From contig NZ_JBBKBA010000001.1 in the NCBI RefSeq assembly GCF_038404985.1, forward strand, positions 1,392,001 to 1,456,000: a stretch of 64,000 nucleotides of DNA, given 5' to 3'. The DNA is from Ferrovibrio sp. MS7. GTDB lineage: Bacteria; Pseudomonadota; Alphaproteobacteria; Ferrovibrionales; Ferrovibrionaceae. Position numbers and translations under genes: made by a program. This document shows positions 1 to 9,694 of this stretch, piece by piece. The notes under the pieces are model-generated. The model was given only the letters and a program-made list of their open reading frames with translations. It searched no databases and was not told where the DNA came from. Position 1 is the first letter of the stretch. Each line of letters opens with the position of its first letter.

Positions 1-1
1 T

Positions 2-1222
2 CTAGCTGCGCAGAAACTGGGCATGGACCCGGTGGAACTCCGCCGCCGCAATCTGATCCCGGACGACGCTTATCCCTATACCGGCCTTGCCGGCCTGCCT
101 TACGAGGACCTCTCGCATCATGCGGCTTTGGATAAGCTGCTAGCGATGATGGATTACAAGGCGCTGCGGGCCGAGCAGGCGGAACTGCGCAAGCGCGGCA
201 TTCATCGCGGCATCGGCTTTGCCAGCTTCATCGAGGTGACCAATCCTTCCGCTGCCTTCTACGGTGTCGGCGGCGCGCGAATCTCCTCGCAGGATGGCTG
301 CACGATCCGCCTCGATCCCACCGGCACGATTACGTGCGCCACTGGCGTCACCGAACAGGGCCAGGGCACCGAAGCGATCATTGCTCAGGTGGCGGCGACC
401 GCTGTCGGCGTCGATATCGCCAAGGTGCGGGTGATCACCGGCGATACCGAGATCACGCCCTATGGTGGCGGCACCTGGGCCTCACGCGGCGCCGGCATCG
501 GCGGCGAAGCGGCGCTCCAGGCCGGCAAGGCACTGAAGCAGAATATCCTTGTTGTTGCCGGCGCCATGCTGCAGGCGGCGCCAGAAACCCTGGACCTGCG
601 CATGGGCAAGATCGTCGATGCCGATACCGGCGCTGAACGCCTGGCGCTGGATGAACTGGGCCGTGTTGCTTATTTCCGCCCGGATACGCTGCCCAAGGGG
701 TTGCAGCCAGAATTCGTGGTGACGCGCCATTATGTGCAGAAGGATTTCCCCTTCGTTTTCACCAATGGCATCCAGGCCAGCTATCTCGAAGTGGACACCG
801 ATACCGGCTTCGTGAAGCTGCTGAAGCATTGGTGCGTCGAGGATTGTGGCACCATCATCAACCCGCAGCTGGTCGACGAACAGGTGCGCGGCGGTGTGGT
901 GCAGGGTCTTGGCGCGGCGCTTTTCGAGGAATGTATCTACGATGATCGCGGCCAGCTCGTGAATGGCTCGATGATCGACTATCTGGTGCCGATGGCTGGT
1001 GAGATGCCGGATATCGAAGTCGGCCATGTGGTCTCGCCGACCCGTTCATCTGAACTTGGCGCCAAGGGCGCGGGCGAGGCCGGCACCGCCGGTGCGCCAG
1101 CCGTGGTGATGAATGCCATCAATGATGCCCTGCATCCCTTCAATGCCCGCGTGCTGGCGCAGCCCTTCACGCCGGAGCGGATTCTTCAAGCCTTGGGCCG
1201 GGTGCAAGCGGCCGCCGAATAG
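2..1222 (+). CDS. Molybdopterin-binding subunit of a xanthine dehydrogenase-family hydroxylase (C-terminal part)
   Basis: The gene enters from the left edge: the frame is open from base 2 and reads LAAQKLGMDPVELRRRN, typical of the middle of XdhB/CoxL-type large subunits, so the Met at base 23 is internal. The visible 407 codons carry the cofactor-binding stretches GVTEQGQGTE and EDCGTIINPQLVDEQ. GAKGAGEAGT near the C-terminus contains the Glu (352 counted from Met23) that acts as general base in this family. Such enzymes hydroxylate N-heterocycles, purines or aldehydes with water as oxygen source; the substrate cannot be told from sequence. It ends 33 bases before a substrate-binding protein gene and probably belongs to the same catabolic operon. 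Confidence 0.9.
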   Translation, partial: LAAQKLGMDPVELRRRNLIPDDAYPYTGLAGLPYEDLSHHAALDKLLAMMDYKALRAEQAELRKRGIHRGIGFASFIEVTNPSAAFYGVGGARISSQDGCTIRLDPTGTITCATGVTEQGQGTEAIIAQVAATAVGVDIAKVRVITGDTEITPYGGGTWASRGAGIGGEAALQAGKALKQNILVVAGAMLQAAPETLDLRMGKIVDADTGAERLALDELGRVAYFRPDTLPKGLQPEFVVTRHYVQKDFPFVFTNGIQASYLEVDTDTGFVKLLKHWCVEDCGTIINPQLVDEQVRGGVVQGLGAALFEECIYDDRGQLVNGSMIDYLVPMAGEMPDIEVGHVVSPTRSSELGAKGAGEAGTAGAPAVVMNAINDALHPFNARVLAQPFTPERILQALGRVQAAAE

Positions 1223-1255
1223 TTAACGCAAAATAAGAACAACCAGGAGGAAACA

Positions 1256-2509
1256 ATGAGCAACAGCAAGATCAAGACTGGCATCAGCCGCCGCCGCGTC
1301 CTCTCTGCCACGGCAGGCGGTGCGGCGCTCGCCGCTTTCACCCCCAGCCTGTTCAACATCGCCCGCGCCCAGGCCGGCAGCATCAAGATCGGCTTCCCCA
1401 CCCCGCTCACCGGCGCCTTCGGTGCCGAGGCGCAGGACCAGGTGCGCGCCGCCGAAATCGCCATCAAGGAATTCAACGATGCCGGCGGCTTCCAGGGCCG
1501 CATGGCAGAACTGCTGGTGCGCGACGACAAGCTCAACCCGGGCGAGGCGGCCACCCGCACGCTCGAACTGATCGAGAAGGACAAGGTGAACTACATCGTC
1601 GGCTCGCTCTCGGCCGCCGTGCAGCTCTCGATCAATAATGTCACCAAGGAACGTGGCGTCATCTTCAACTCGATCAGCCAGTCGGATGCGATCAACGAGG
1701 CGAAGGACTGGAGCAAGTTCACCTTCCATGAGGCGTTGAACCCGCATATGACTGCCGGCGCTGTCGGCCGCTATGCCTTCAACAAGTTCGGTAAGAAGGT
1801 GGTCTATCTCACCGCCGATTATGCCTATGGCCATGAAATGGTGCGTGGCTTCGAAACCGTCGGCAAGGCGGTCGGCGCCCAGACGCTGGCCGATATCCGC
1901 CATCCGATCGGCGCTGCCGATTACTCGGCCTTCCTGCCGCGTATCCAGTCGCTGCGCCCGGATATCCTCTGTATCTGCAATTTCGGCCGCGATCAGGTCA
2001 ATGCCGTGAAGCAGGCGACCGAGTTCGGTATCAAGGAGAAGATCAAGATCATCGCTCCGGTGCTGCTCTACACCGCCCGCGTTGCTGGCGGTTCGGAGAG
2101 CTTCGAGGGCGTGGTCGGCGGCACCTCCTATTACTGGCGCCTGGAAGACACCGTGCCGACCGCCAAGGCGTTCAATGACAAGTTCCGTGCGGCCCATGGC
2201 GGCGCGGTGCCGTCCGATTACGGCGCGCTCGGCTATGCCGGCGTGCGCACGGTGCTGACGGCGGTGAAGAATGCCGGCACCACCGATACCGACAAGGTGA
2301 TCGAGGCGATGCGCGCCCTGAAGTATGACTTCTACAAGGGCCCGCAGTATTATCGCGGCTGCGACCATCAGTCGGTGCAGTCGGTTCTGGTCATCGAGTC
2401 CAAGAGCAAGGACATGAAGGACAAGAACGACGTGTTCAACATCGTGTCTATCGAGCAGCCGGCCGAAGCCAATCTGCGTTCCTGCGCCGATCTCGGCCAC
2501 AAGGCTTAA
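1256..2509 (+). CDS. Branched-chain amino acid-type ABC transporter substrate-binding protein (LivK-like)
   Basis: The 417-residue periplasmic binding protein delivers its ligand to the LivHMGF-like transporter encoded just downstream. The N-terminus has a twin-arginine-type signal (SRRRVLS followed by an Ala-rich core, cleavage near residues 35-38 at ARAQA), so export is probably through Tat. The mature start KIGFPTPLTGAFGAEAQDQ is typical of Peripla_BP_6 proteins. A clear AGGAGG-like ribosome site precedes the ATG. Many such proteins next to catabolic genes bind aromatic or heterocyclic acids or amides rather than leucine. Since it follows a molybdenum hydroxylase, the ligand is plausibly the substrate of that pathway; this is inference. 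Confidence 0.92.
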   Translation: MSNSKIKTGISRRRVLSATAGGAALAAFTPSLFNIARAQAGSIKIGFPTPLTGAFGAEAQDQVRAAEIAIKEFNDAGGFQGRMAELLVRDDKLNPGEAATRTLELIEKDKVNYIVGSLSAAVQLSINNVTKERGVIFNSISQSDAINEAKDWSKFTFHEALNPHMTAGAVGRYAFNKFGKKVVYLTADYAYGHEMVRGFETVGKAVGAQTLADIRHPIGAADYSAFLPRIQSLRPDILCICNFGRDQVNAVKQATEFGIKEKIKIIAPVLLYTARVAGGSESFEGVVGGTSYYWRLEDTVPTAKAFNDKFRAAHGGAVPSDYGALGYAGVRTVLTAVKNAGTTDTDKVIEAMRALKYDFYKGPQYYRGCDHQSVQSVLVIESKSKDMKDKNDVFNIVSIEQPAEANLRSCADLGHKA

Positions 2510-2550
2510 AAAAGCAAGGCCGCGCGCCACGCTGGTGTAATGGGGTGACA

Positions 2551-3435
2551 ATGGGTGGTTTAACCCTCGATCTTTTGCTGTTGCAAATCGTCACCGGCGT
2601 GGCGCTCGGTTCCATTTTCGTCTTGCTGGCGATCGGCCTGTCGCTGATCTTCGGCATGCTCACGGTAGTGAATTTCGCCCATGGCGCCTTCTTCATGGGC
2701 GGCGCCTATCTCGGCGTCTTCCTCTATGGCCTGACCAAGAATTTCTGGGTCTGCCTGGTGCTGGTGCCGCTCGGTATCGGCCTGCTCGGCCTGGTAGTCG
2801 AGCGTTTCCTGGTGCGGCCGCTTTATGGCCGCAATATCGACGACCCGCTGCTGCTCACCTTCGGCCTCGGCTATATCTTCGTCGAGACCGTGCGCATTCT
2901 TTTCGGTCTGAATGGCATTCCGTTCAGCACACCAGCGGGCCTGCGCGGTGCGGTCGATCTCGGCATCGGCTATTTCCCGCTCTACCGCCTGTTCCTGATC
3001 ATCGCGACGGCGGTGATCGTGCTGGGTCTGTGGCTGTTCATCGAAAAGACCAAATACGGCCTGATCATCCGTGCCGGTGCGCGCGATCCCGAAATCGTGC
3101 GCGTGCTTGGCATCGATGTGTCGAAAATCTGGTTGCTGGTCTTCGGCCTCGGCACCGGCATCGCCGGCCTGTCCGGCATCCTGGCGGCGCCCCTGCAGGC
3201 GGTGACGCCGGAAATGGGCATCCCGGTGCTGGCCGAAGCCTTCGTTGTCACCGTGGTCGGCGGCATGGGGTCGCTGGTCGGTGCCGTGGTGGCCGGTCTG
3301 CTGGTCGGCATTGTCGTTGCCATGACCTCGCTGTTCGCCCCGGAAATGGCGAAGGTCTCGATCTTCGCGCTGATGGCTTTGGTGCTGCTGGTGCGGCCCC
3401 AGGGCCTGTTCGGCCGCCCTGGCCTGATGAGCTGA
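2551..3435 (+). CDS. Branched-chain amino acid-type ABC transporter permease, LivH-like
   Basis: This is an inner-membrane permease of the LivH class, about 294 residues with eight or so hydrophobic segments. It contains the family stretch GLSLIFGMLTVVNFAHGAFF near the N-terminus and VVGGMGSLVGAVVAG near the C-terminus. A GTG at 2545 is possible, but the ATG at 2551 has GGGG at good spacing and is preferred. It sits 41 bases after the binding-protein gene and 4 bases before the LivM-like gene, so it is part of the livKHMGF operon and forms the heterodimeric channel with LivM. Confidence 0.92.
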   Translation: MGGLTLDLLLLQIVTGVALGSIFVLLAIGLSLIFGMLTVVNFAHGAFFMGGAYLGVFLYGLTKNFWVCLVLVPLGIGLLGLVVERFLVRPLYGRNIDDPLLLTFGLGYIFVETVRILFGLNGIPFSTPAGLRGAVDLGIGYFPLYRLFLIIATAVIVLGLWLFIEKTKYGLIIRAGARDPEIVRVLGIDVSKIWLLVFGLGTGIAGLSGILAAPLQAVTPEMGIPVLAEAFVVTVVGGMGSLVGAVVAGLLVGIVVAMTSLFAPEMAKVSIFALMALVLLVRPQGLFGRPGLMS

Positions 3436-3439
3436 TCCG

Positions 3440-4396
3440 ATGGCCTCGTTCGCTCCGCTCATGCAATTCGGCAGTCGCCACCGTGTCGCTCTGGTGGCTG
3501 CTTTCCTGCTGCTGTTCCCCTGGCTGATGCCCTATGAGGCATTGGCGGTGAACATCCTGATCCTCGGGCTCTATGCGCTCGGCTTCAACCTGCTGTTCGG
3601 CTATACCGGGCTGCTTTCCTTCGGCCATGCCGCCTTCCTCGGTTCCGGTGCCTATGGCTGCGGCATTGCCCTGGTGCATTTCGGCGTGCCGTGGTTCGGC
3701 GCCATTCTGATCGGCGTGCTGCTCTCGGTATTCTTCGCCGTGCTGATGGGCTTCCTCGCCATCCGCACCCGCGGCATCTACTTTGCCATGGTCACATTGG
3801 CACTGTCGCAATGCGTCTACTACATCTTCTATCAGGCCGTGGGCCTTACCGGCGGCGAGAATGGCCTGCGTGGCATCAATCTGGCCAAGATCGGTATTCT
3901 TGGTTTCGAGGTGAATTTCCTCAACCCGACGGTTAAGTATTACGTCGTGGTGGTTTTCGTGCTGGCGGCGGTGTGGGTGTTCTCGCGCATCCTGGCCTCG
4001 CCCTTTGGCGCCGTGCTGGAGGCGATCCGCGAGAACGAGAACCGGGCGCGCGCCTGTGGCTATGACGTGGCGCGCACCAAGTTCGTTGCCTTCGTGCTCT
4101 CGGGTGCCTTCTGCGGCCTCGCCGGGGCGCTGAAGGCGCTGCACCTCTCCATCGTGCCGATCGAGACGCTGCATTATCTCACCTCGGGCCAGGTGGTGAT
4201 GATGGCCCTGCTCGGCGGCATGGGCACTTTCTTCGGGCCGTTCGTGGGGGCGGCCGCGTTTCTGCTTTTGGAAGATGTGCTCACCACGCTGACCTCGCAT
4301 TGGCAGCTTGTGCTCGGCGCGGTGTTCGTGGTCTTCGTGCTGTTCCTGCCCAAGGGCATCTGGGGTACTTTCCTGGCGCTGGGGAGGCCGCGATGA
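3440..4396 (+). CDS. Branched-chain amino acid-type ABC transporter permease, LivM-like
   Basis: The protein has 318 residues and many membrane segments. The stretch LGFNLLFGYTGLLSFGHAAF and the later ENRARACGYDV cytoplasmic loop (coupling region) mark it as the LivM partner of the preceding LivH. LLGGMGTFFGPFVGA near the end is the conserved C-terminal motif. Its stop overlaps the start of the ATPase gene as ATGA, so translation of the two is coupled. Confidence 0.92.
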   Translation: MASFAPLMQFGSRHRVALVAAFLLLFPWLMPYEALAVNILILGLYALGFNLLFGYTGLLSFGHAAFLGSGAYGCGIALVHFGVPWFGAILIGVLLSVFFAVLMGFLAIRTRGIYFAMVTLALSQCVYYIFYQAVGLTGGENGLRGINLAKIGILGFEVNFLNPTVKYYVVVVFVLAAVWVFSRILASPFGAVLEAIRENENRARACGYDVARTKFVAFVLSGAFCGLAGALKALHLSIVPIETLHYLTSGQVVMMALLGGMGTFFGPFVGAAAFLLLEDVLTTLTSHWQLVLGAVFVVFVLFLPKGIWGTFLALGRPR

Positions 4397-5146
4397 GCGA
4401 CATCATCCTCGCCACCCAGGGTGTCTCGAAATATTTCGGCAAATTCCTGGCGCTGAATGACGTGTCGGTATCCTTCGAGCGCGGCAAGCTTTCCGCCATC
4501 ATCGGACCGAACGGCGCCGGCAAGAGCACATACTTCAATGTGCTCTCAGGCGCCTTCCCGCCGAGCCAGGGCACACTGACCTATGATGGCCGCGACATCA
4601 CCGGGCTGCCGCAGCATGAATTCGCCCGCATCGGCATCGCCAAGTCATTCCAGATCACCAATGTCTTCCCCAAGCTCACGGCCTTCGAGAATGTGCGCGT
4701 GGCGGTGCAGGCAAGCCATGTTCGCTTTGGCTTGTGGCGTCCGCGTCAGGCTTACGAGGAAGTGAACCAGCGCGCGCATGAATTGCTGTCCCTTGTCGGC
4801 CTGGCACAGCATGCCGACCGCCCGGCGCAGGACATGGCCCATGGCGAACAGCGCGCGCTGGAAATGGGCATGGCCTTGGCCGCCGAGCCGAAGCTGCTGC
4901 TGCTGGACGAGCCGACCGCCGGCATGTCGCCGGAAGAAACCCGCACCATGATGGACCTGATCCAGCGCCTGGCCGGCGACCGCACGGTGATCCTGGTGGA
5001 ACACAAGATGAAGCTGGTGATGGGCATCTGCGAGCGTATCGTGGTACTGCATCATGGCGAGCTGCTGGCCGATGGCACGCCGGCGGAAGTGCAGAACAAT
5101 GCCGATGTGAAGCGCGTCTATCTCGGCCAGGGCAGGAGCGGTGGCC

Positions 5147-5160
<14 letters not shown>
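4393..5160 (+). CDS. ABC transporter ATP-binding protein, LivG-like
   Basis: This is the cytoplasmic ATPase of the Liv-type importer, 255 residues. Walker A is GPNGAGKST at residues 38-46. The signature helix is AHGEQRALE, a variant common in LivG proteins, followed by Walker B LLLLDEPTAGMSPEE and the H-loop EHK. The start is the ATG inside the LivM stop (ATGA); an upstream in-frame start would lie wholly inside livM and has no support. It works as a heterodimer with the next gene's product. Confidence 0.92.
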
Positions 5161-5851
<691 letters not shown>

Positions 5852-5863
5852 AAGGAGCCTGCC

Positions 5864-6298
5864 ATGGCGATCGACAAACTGGCCCATTACTCCATCCGCA
5901 CCACGGACCTCGAGGCTTCGCGGGTGTTCTACACCGAGATTCTCGGCTTCCGTGTCGGCTATCGTCCGCCCTTCGATTTCCCAGGTATCTGGCTCTATAT
6001 GGGAGAGGACGAGCGCGAATACGGCACGGTGCATATCATCGGCATCGATCCGAATAATCCGGAAGGGCTGATCAAGTATCTCGGCGACAAGTCGCTGGAC
6101 AGCCTCAAGGGCACCGGCAGCGTCGATCATATCGCCTTCAATGCCACCGGCTTGGCCGAAATGCGCCAGAAACTGACCTCGCGCGGCATGGCGATCCGCG
6201 AGCGCACCGTGCCGTCGCTGAACCTGCATCAGGTGTTTCTGGAAGACCCCTCCGGCGTCACCATCGAACTGAATTATCCGGCAGCGGAAGCGGCCTAA
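5864..6298 (+). CDS. VOC (glyoxalase/bleomycin-resistance/dioxygenase fold) family protein
   Basis: This 144-residue protein has one VOC unit of two beta-alpha-beta-beta-beta modules. The N-terminal module starts KLAHYSIRTTDLEASRVFYT and has a putative metal His at residue 8. The second module begins GSVDHIAFNATGL (His about 88), and VFLEDPSGVTIELNY supplies the C-terminal Glu (about 136). His-His-Glu is the usual metal triad of lyases, isomerases and extradiol-like enzymes in this superfamily. It sits between livF and an FAD monooxygenase, so it may act on a ring-cleavage or hydroxylated intermediate. The exact reaction cannot be called. Confidence 0.8.
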   Translation: MAIDKLAHYSIRTTDLEASRVFYTEILGFRVGYRPPFDFPGIWLYMGEDEREYGTVHIIGIDPNNPEGLIKYLGDKSLDSLKGTGSVDHIAFNATGLAEMRQKLTSRGMAIRERTVPSLNLHQVFLEDPSGVTIELNYPAAEAA

Positions 6299-6302
6299 GG
6301 CG

Positions 6303-7520
6303 ATGCGCCGCGCCCTGATCGTCGGCGGCTCGCTTGGCGGGCTGTTCGCCGCCAATCTGCTGCATCGCGCCGGCTGGGATGTGCTGGTGCTTGAACGCGC
6401 CGGCGAAGCGCTCTCGGGCCGTGGCGCCGGCATCGTCACTCATCCGGAATTGTTCGATTGCCTGCGCGCCGGCGGCGTCACCGTGGATGCCACCATCGGC
6501 GTTTCCGTTCCTGGCCGCGTGACGCTCGCGCGCGACGGCAGCGTGGCCCAGACCAGCGACCTGCCGCAGGTGCTCACCGCCTGGGGCCGGCTGTATCATC
6601 TGCTGAAGGCGGCGTTGCCGCCCACGCTCTACCGCTTCGGTGCCAATCTGCGTCAGATTACTCAGGATGAGAGCAGTGTCACCGCCCACCTTGCCGATGG
6701 CAGCACTGAGCGCGCCGATCTGCTGGTGGGAGCCGATGGCATCCGTTCGACAGTTCGCTCTCAGTACATGCCTGAGGCGAAACCGGTCTATGCCGGCTAT
6801 ATCGCCTGGCGCGGCCTCACCGACGAGGCCGCCTTGTCTCCGGCCACCCATGCAGCCCTGTTCGAGCGCTTCGCCTTCTGCCTGCCGCCCAGCGAACAGA
6901 TGCTGGGCTATCCGGTGGCCGGCCTGAAGGATGCCGTATTACCTGGCCAGCGGCGGTTCAATTTCGTCTGGTATCGCCCGGCGGATGAAGCAACGACCTT
7001 GCCGCGCATGCTTACCGACGAGACCGGACGCTGCCACATGGAAGGCATTCCACCGGGTCTAATCCGCGCCGGTCTGCTGGCCGAGATGCATCAGGCCGCT
7101 GATGATGTGCTGGCGCCGCAATTCGCCGAGGTGGTGCACAAGGCGACGCAGCCTTTCTTCCAGCCGATCTTCGATCTGGAAGTACCGAGCATGGCAGCTG
7201 GCCGTGTCGCCATTCTGGGCGATGCTGCCTTCGTTGTCCGGCCACATCCCGGCATGGGCGTCACCAAGGCTGGCGGCGATGCCTATGCGCTGATGCGGGC
7301 CTTGCAGCGCCATGACGATGTGGCCACGGCGCTCAAAAGTTTCGATGCCGAGCGGCGCCGTATCGGCGCCTTCCTGGTCGAACATGCCCGCCGGCTCGGC
7401 GCCTATATGCAGGCGCAGCAGAAGACGCCAGAGGAGCGCGCCATGGCCGAACGCTACCGCAGCGTGGCGGCGGTGATGCGGGAAACCGCCGTGGCCCCGC
7501 CTTATCCGGCTTCCGCTTAG
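6303..7520 (+). CDS. FAD-dependent aromatic/heterocyclic monooxygenase
   Basis: This 405-residue flavoprotein belongs to the group A (PHBH-fold) monooxygenases. The FAD Rossmann motif is GGSLGGLFAANLL at the N-terminus, the middle fingerprint DLLVGADGIRSTVR is near residues 140-153, and GRVAILGDAAFVVRPHPGMG near 300-320 is the GD motif contacting the ribityl chain. The segment GRGAGIVTHPELF recalls 2,6-dihydroxypyridine 3-hydroxylase-type enzymes; that sub-family assignment is from memory and tentative. Next to a molybdenum hydroxylase it fits a two-step ring hydroxylation. It starts 4 bases after the VOC gene and is probably in the same operon. Confidence 0.85.
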   Translation: MRRALIVGGSLGGLFAANLLHRAGWDVLVLERAGEALSGRGAGIVTHPELFDCLRAGGVTVDATIGVSVPGRVTLARDGSVAQTSDLPQVLTAWGRLYHLLKAALPPTLYRFGANLRQITQDESSVTAHLADGSTERADLLVGADGIRSTVRSQYMPEAKPVYAGYIAWRGLTDEAALSPATHAALFERFAFCLPPSEQMLGYPVAGLKDAVLPGQRRFNFVWYRPADEATTLPRMLTDETGRCHMEGIPPGLIRAGLLAEMHQAADDVLAPQFAEVVHKATQPFFQPIFDLEVPSMAAGRVAILGDAAFVVRPHPGMGVTKAGGDAYALMRALQRHDDVATALKSFDAERRRIGAFLVEHARRLGAYMQAQQKTPEERAMAERYRSVAAVMRETAVAPPYPASA

Positions 7521-7573
7521 CGCCAGCCGTATACTATCCTGGCACTGATAAAAAAGTTCCGGGAGAAAACGCC

Positions 7574-9073
7574 ATGAATATCGCCACGATTCTGTCCAAT
7601 GCTGCCGGGCCCTTCGCTGCGCGGCCGGCCCTGTTCCATGGCGAGCAGGCAGTGTGCAGCTATGCCGAGCTGCATCGCCGTGCCGGTGCCATTGGCGGCT
7701 GGCTGCGCCGGCAGGGGATCGGGCCGGGCCAGTTCGTCGGTCTCTACATGAAGAATGTGCCGGCCTATTTCGAGGTGCTGTTCGGGGTCTGGTATGCCGG
7801 CGCCTGCGCGGTGCCGATCAATGCCAAGCTGCATGCCAAGGAAGTGGCTTTCATCCTGGAGAATTGCCGTGCCCCGCTGGCTTTCGCCACCGACGACCTG
7901 ATCGAGAACCTGCCCGGCAATCTGCGGGTGATCGATCCGGACACGACAGATTATGCCCGCATCATTGCCGGTGAGCCGGCGCCGATGGCGGACGTGAAGC
8001 CGACCGACATGGCCTGGTTGTTCTACACCTCGGGCACCACCGGCCGGCCTAAGGGTGCGATGCTCAGCCACCGCAACCTGTTCAATATGACGGTGTCCTT
8101 CCTCGCGGATATCGATCCGGTGGATTGCTTCGATGCCTCGCTTTATCCGGCGCCGATCTCCCATGGCGCGGGTTTGCTCTCGCTGGCGCATTTCGTGCGC
8201 GGCGCGGCGCATATCGTGCCGGAGAGCGGTGGCTTCGAGCCACCGGAACTGATAACCCTGATCAACCGCTTCCCCGGTTCATCGCTGTTCGCCGCGCCCA
8301 CCATGCTGAAGCGTCTGGTCGACTCGCCGGCTGTAGGTGAGCTGAAGGCGCAGCATATCGACCAGATCTTCTATGGCGGCGGCCCGATGTATGTGGAGGA
8401 TCTGAAGCGCGCGCTCGATCGCCTCGGTCCCTGCCTGTGGCAGCTCTACGGCCAGGGCGAGGCACCCTGCACCATCTCCTATCTGCCGAAGCACCTGCAT
8501 CTCGATACCGGCGATGGCCGGCTGGAGCAGCGGCTGGCCTCGGCCGGCATCGCGCGCAGCGGTGTGCAGATGCGCGTGGTGGATGCCGAAGACCGCGAAT
8601 TGCCGCCGGGCGAGACCGGCGAAGTGATCGCGCGCGGCGATGTGGTGATGGAAGGCTACTGGGCCAATCCGGAAGCCAGCGCCACCACCTTGCGCAATGG
8701 CTGGTTGCATACCGGCGATGTCGGCTTCATGGATGGGCACGGTTTCCTGACGCTGAAGGATCGCGTCAAGGACATGATCATCTCCGGTGGCTCGAACATC
8801 TATCCGCGCGAAGTGGAGGAAGTGCTGCTGCTGCACCCGGCGGTGCTGGAAGTCAGCGTCATCGGCAAGCCGCATGAAGACTGGGGCGAGGAAGTGGTGG
8901 CGATCGTGGTGCCGCGCCCGGGGCAGAACATTGGCGCTGCCGAACTCGACCAGCTCTGCCTGGATAATATCGCCCGCTTCAAGCGGCCCAAGGCCTACCA
9001 TATCGTGGATGCGCTGCCGAAGAACAATTACGGCAAGATCCTCAAGACCGAGTTGCGCAAGCTCTATGGTTAG
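7574..9073 (+). CDS. Acyl-CoA ligase / AMP-dependent synthetase
   Basis: This 499-residue ANL-superfamily enzyme activates a carboxylic acid with ATP and CoA. The phosphate loop YTSGTTGRPKGAML lies near residues 150-163. The adenine-binding stretch YGQGEAP is at about 295, the hinge region WLHTGDVGFMDGHGFLTLKDR follows, and the C-terminal NYGKILK carries the catalytic Lys488. GGGAG precedes the ATG at good spacing. The length and motifs resemble short/medium-chain or aromatic acid ligases rather than acetyl-CoA synthetase. It is downstream of the monooxygenase and may thioesterify the ring-opened or side-chain acid. Confidence 0.85.
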   Translation: MNIATILSNAAGPFAARPALFHGEQAVCSYAELHRRAGAIGGWLRRQGIGPGQFVGLYMKNVPAYFEVLFGVWYAGACAVPINAKLHAKEVAFILENCRAPLAFATDDLIENLPGNLRVIDPDTTDYARIIAGEPAPMADVKPTDMAWLFYTSGTTGRPKGAMLSHRNLFNMTVSFLADIDPVDCFDASLYPAPISHGAGLLSLAHFVRGAAHIVPESGGFEPPELITLINRFPGSSLFAAPTMLKRLVDSPAVGELKAQHIDQIFYGGGPMYVEDLKRALDRLGPCLWQLYGQGEAPCTISYLPKHLHLDTGDGRLEQRLASAGIARSGVQMRVVDAEDRELPPGETGEVIARGDVVMEGYWANPEASATTLRNGWLHTGDVGFMDGHGFLTLKDRVKDMIISGGSNIYPREVEEVLLLHPAVLEVSVIGKPHEDWGEEVVAIVVPRPGQNIGAAELDQLCLDNIARFKRPKAYHIVDALPKNNYGKILKTELRKLYG

Positions 9074-9088
9074 CGGTTAACTCGGGCG

Positions 9089-9565
9089 ATGATCACGCTC
9101 AAGCCCCAGCCGCTTACCGCTGAAGCCTTCGCTCCCTATGGCCATGTCGTCGTCATGCCGGCCGATCCGCGGCGAATCTATTTCGGCGAGTTGATCGAGA
9201 ATCGCCGCCCCGGCGTGCCGCTCGGCCTGTCCTATTCCGTGATGCAGGGCGTGGAACTGCCCTGCCGGCTGACCTTGTTCGAACGCCACGAATTCTCCGC
9301 TCAGGCTTTCCTGCCGATGAACGGTACGCGCTATCTCGTCACCGTCTGCCCCGATACCGGCACCGGCCGGCCAGACCCCAGCCGCGCCATCGCCTTCCTG
9401 GCTGCGCCTGACCAGGGCATCGTCTATGGCGCTAATGTTTGGCACCACCCGATGACGGCTTTGACCCCGCGCGGCGAATTCACCGTGGTGATGTGGGCCA
9501 ACAACGATCCCCAGGACGAAGAACTGGTGCCGCTGGAATTCGACATGCAGGTCGGCGCTGCCTGA
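9089..9565 (+). CDS. Ureidoglycolate lyase-like protein
   Basis: This 158-residue cupin-like protein matches the AllA family in length and motifs: LTAEAFAPYGHVV at the N-terminus, ERHEFSAQAFLPMNG in the middle and GVWH-like ANVWHHPMTAL near residue 118. AllA cleaves ureidoglycolate to glyoxylate and urea in allantoin catabolism. No allantoinase or allantoicase is visible in the window, so this copy may act on a different ureido acid of the local pathway. It lies 15 bases after the ligase gene and is the last gene before a palindromic repeat cluster. Confidence 0.78.
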   Translation: MITLKPQPLTAEAFAPYGHVVVMPADPRRIYFGELIENRRPGVPLGLSYSVMQGVELPCRLTLFERHEFSAQAFLPMNGTRYLVTVCPDTGTGRPDPSRAIAFLAAPDQGIVYGANVWHHPMTALTPRGEFTVVMWANNDPQDEELVPLEFDMQVGAA

Positions 9566-9595
9566 TTAAATATTGGGCGAGAAATTCGGCAAGAG

Positions 9596-9667
9596 ATCGC
9601 CGGGTCGAGCCCGGCGATGACGACATTACTGAAATTAGATCGTCATACGCGGGCTTGACCCGCGTAT
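9596..9667. repeat. REP-like pair of palindromes, inverted relative to each other
   Basis: There are two palindromes of identical geometry. The first is 9596-9618, with arms ATCGCCGGG and CCCGGCGAT around loop TCGAG. The second is 9645-9667, with arms ATACGCGGG and CCCGCGTAT around loop CTTGA. Each has 9-base arms and a 5-base loop, and they face opposite ways. A third half-copy (ATCGCCGGG) follows at about 9674. Similar pairs occur at 53881-53950 and a worn single copy at 14621-14640. These resemble the intergenic REP elements common in alphaproteobacteria; they could end transcription of the upstream operon or stabilise its mRNA. Confidence 0.8.
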
Positions 9668-9694
9668 CTCATCATCGCCGGGCCAATTGTATGT

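Noticed and set aside
1223-2551. Long open frame on the - strand opposite the LivK-like gene, and similar ones opposite 2560-3462, 4676-6439 and elsewhere
   Set aside because: They mirror GC-biased codon use of the real + strand genes, have low-complexity His/Arg/Gly-rich translations and no family motifs.
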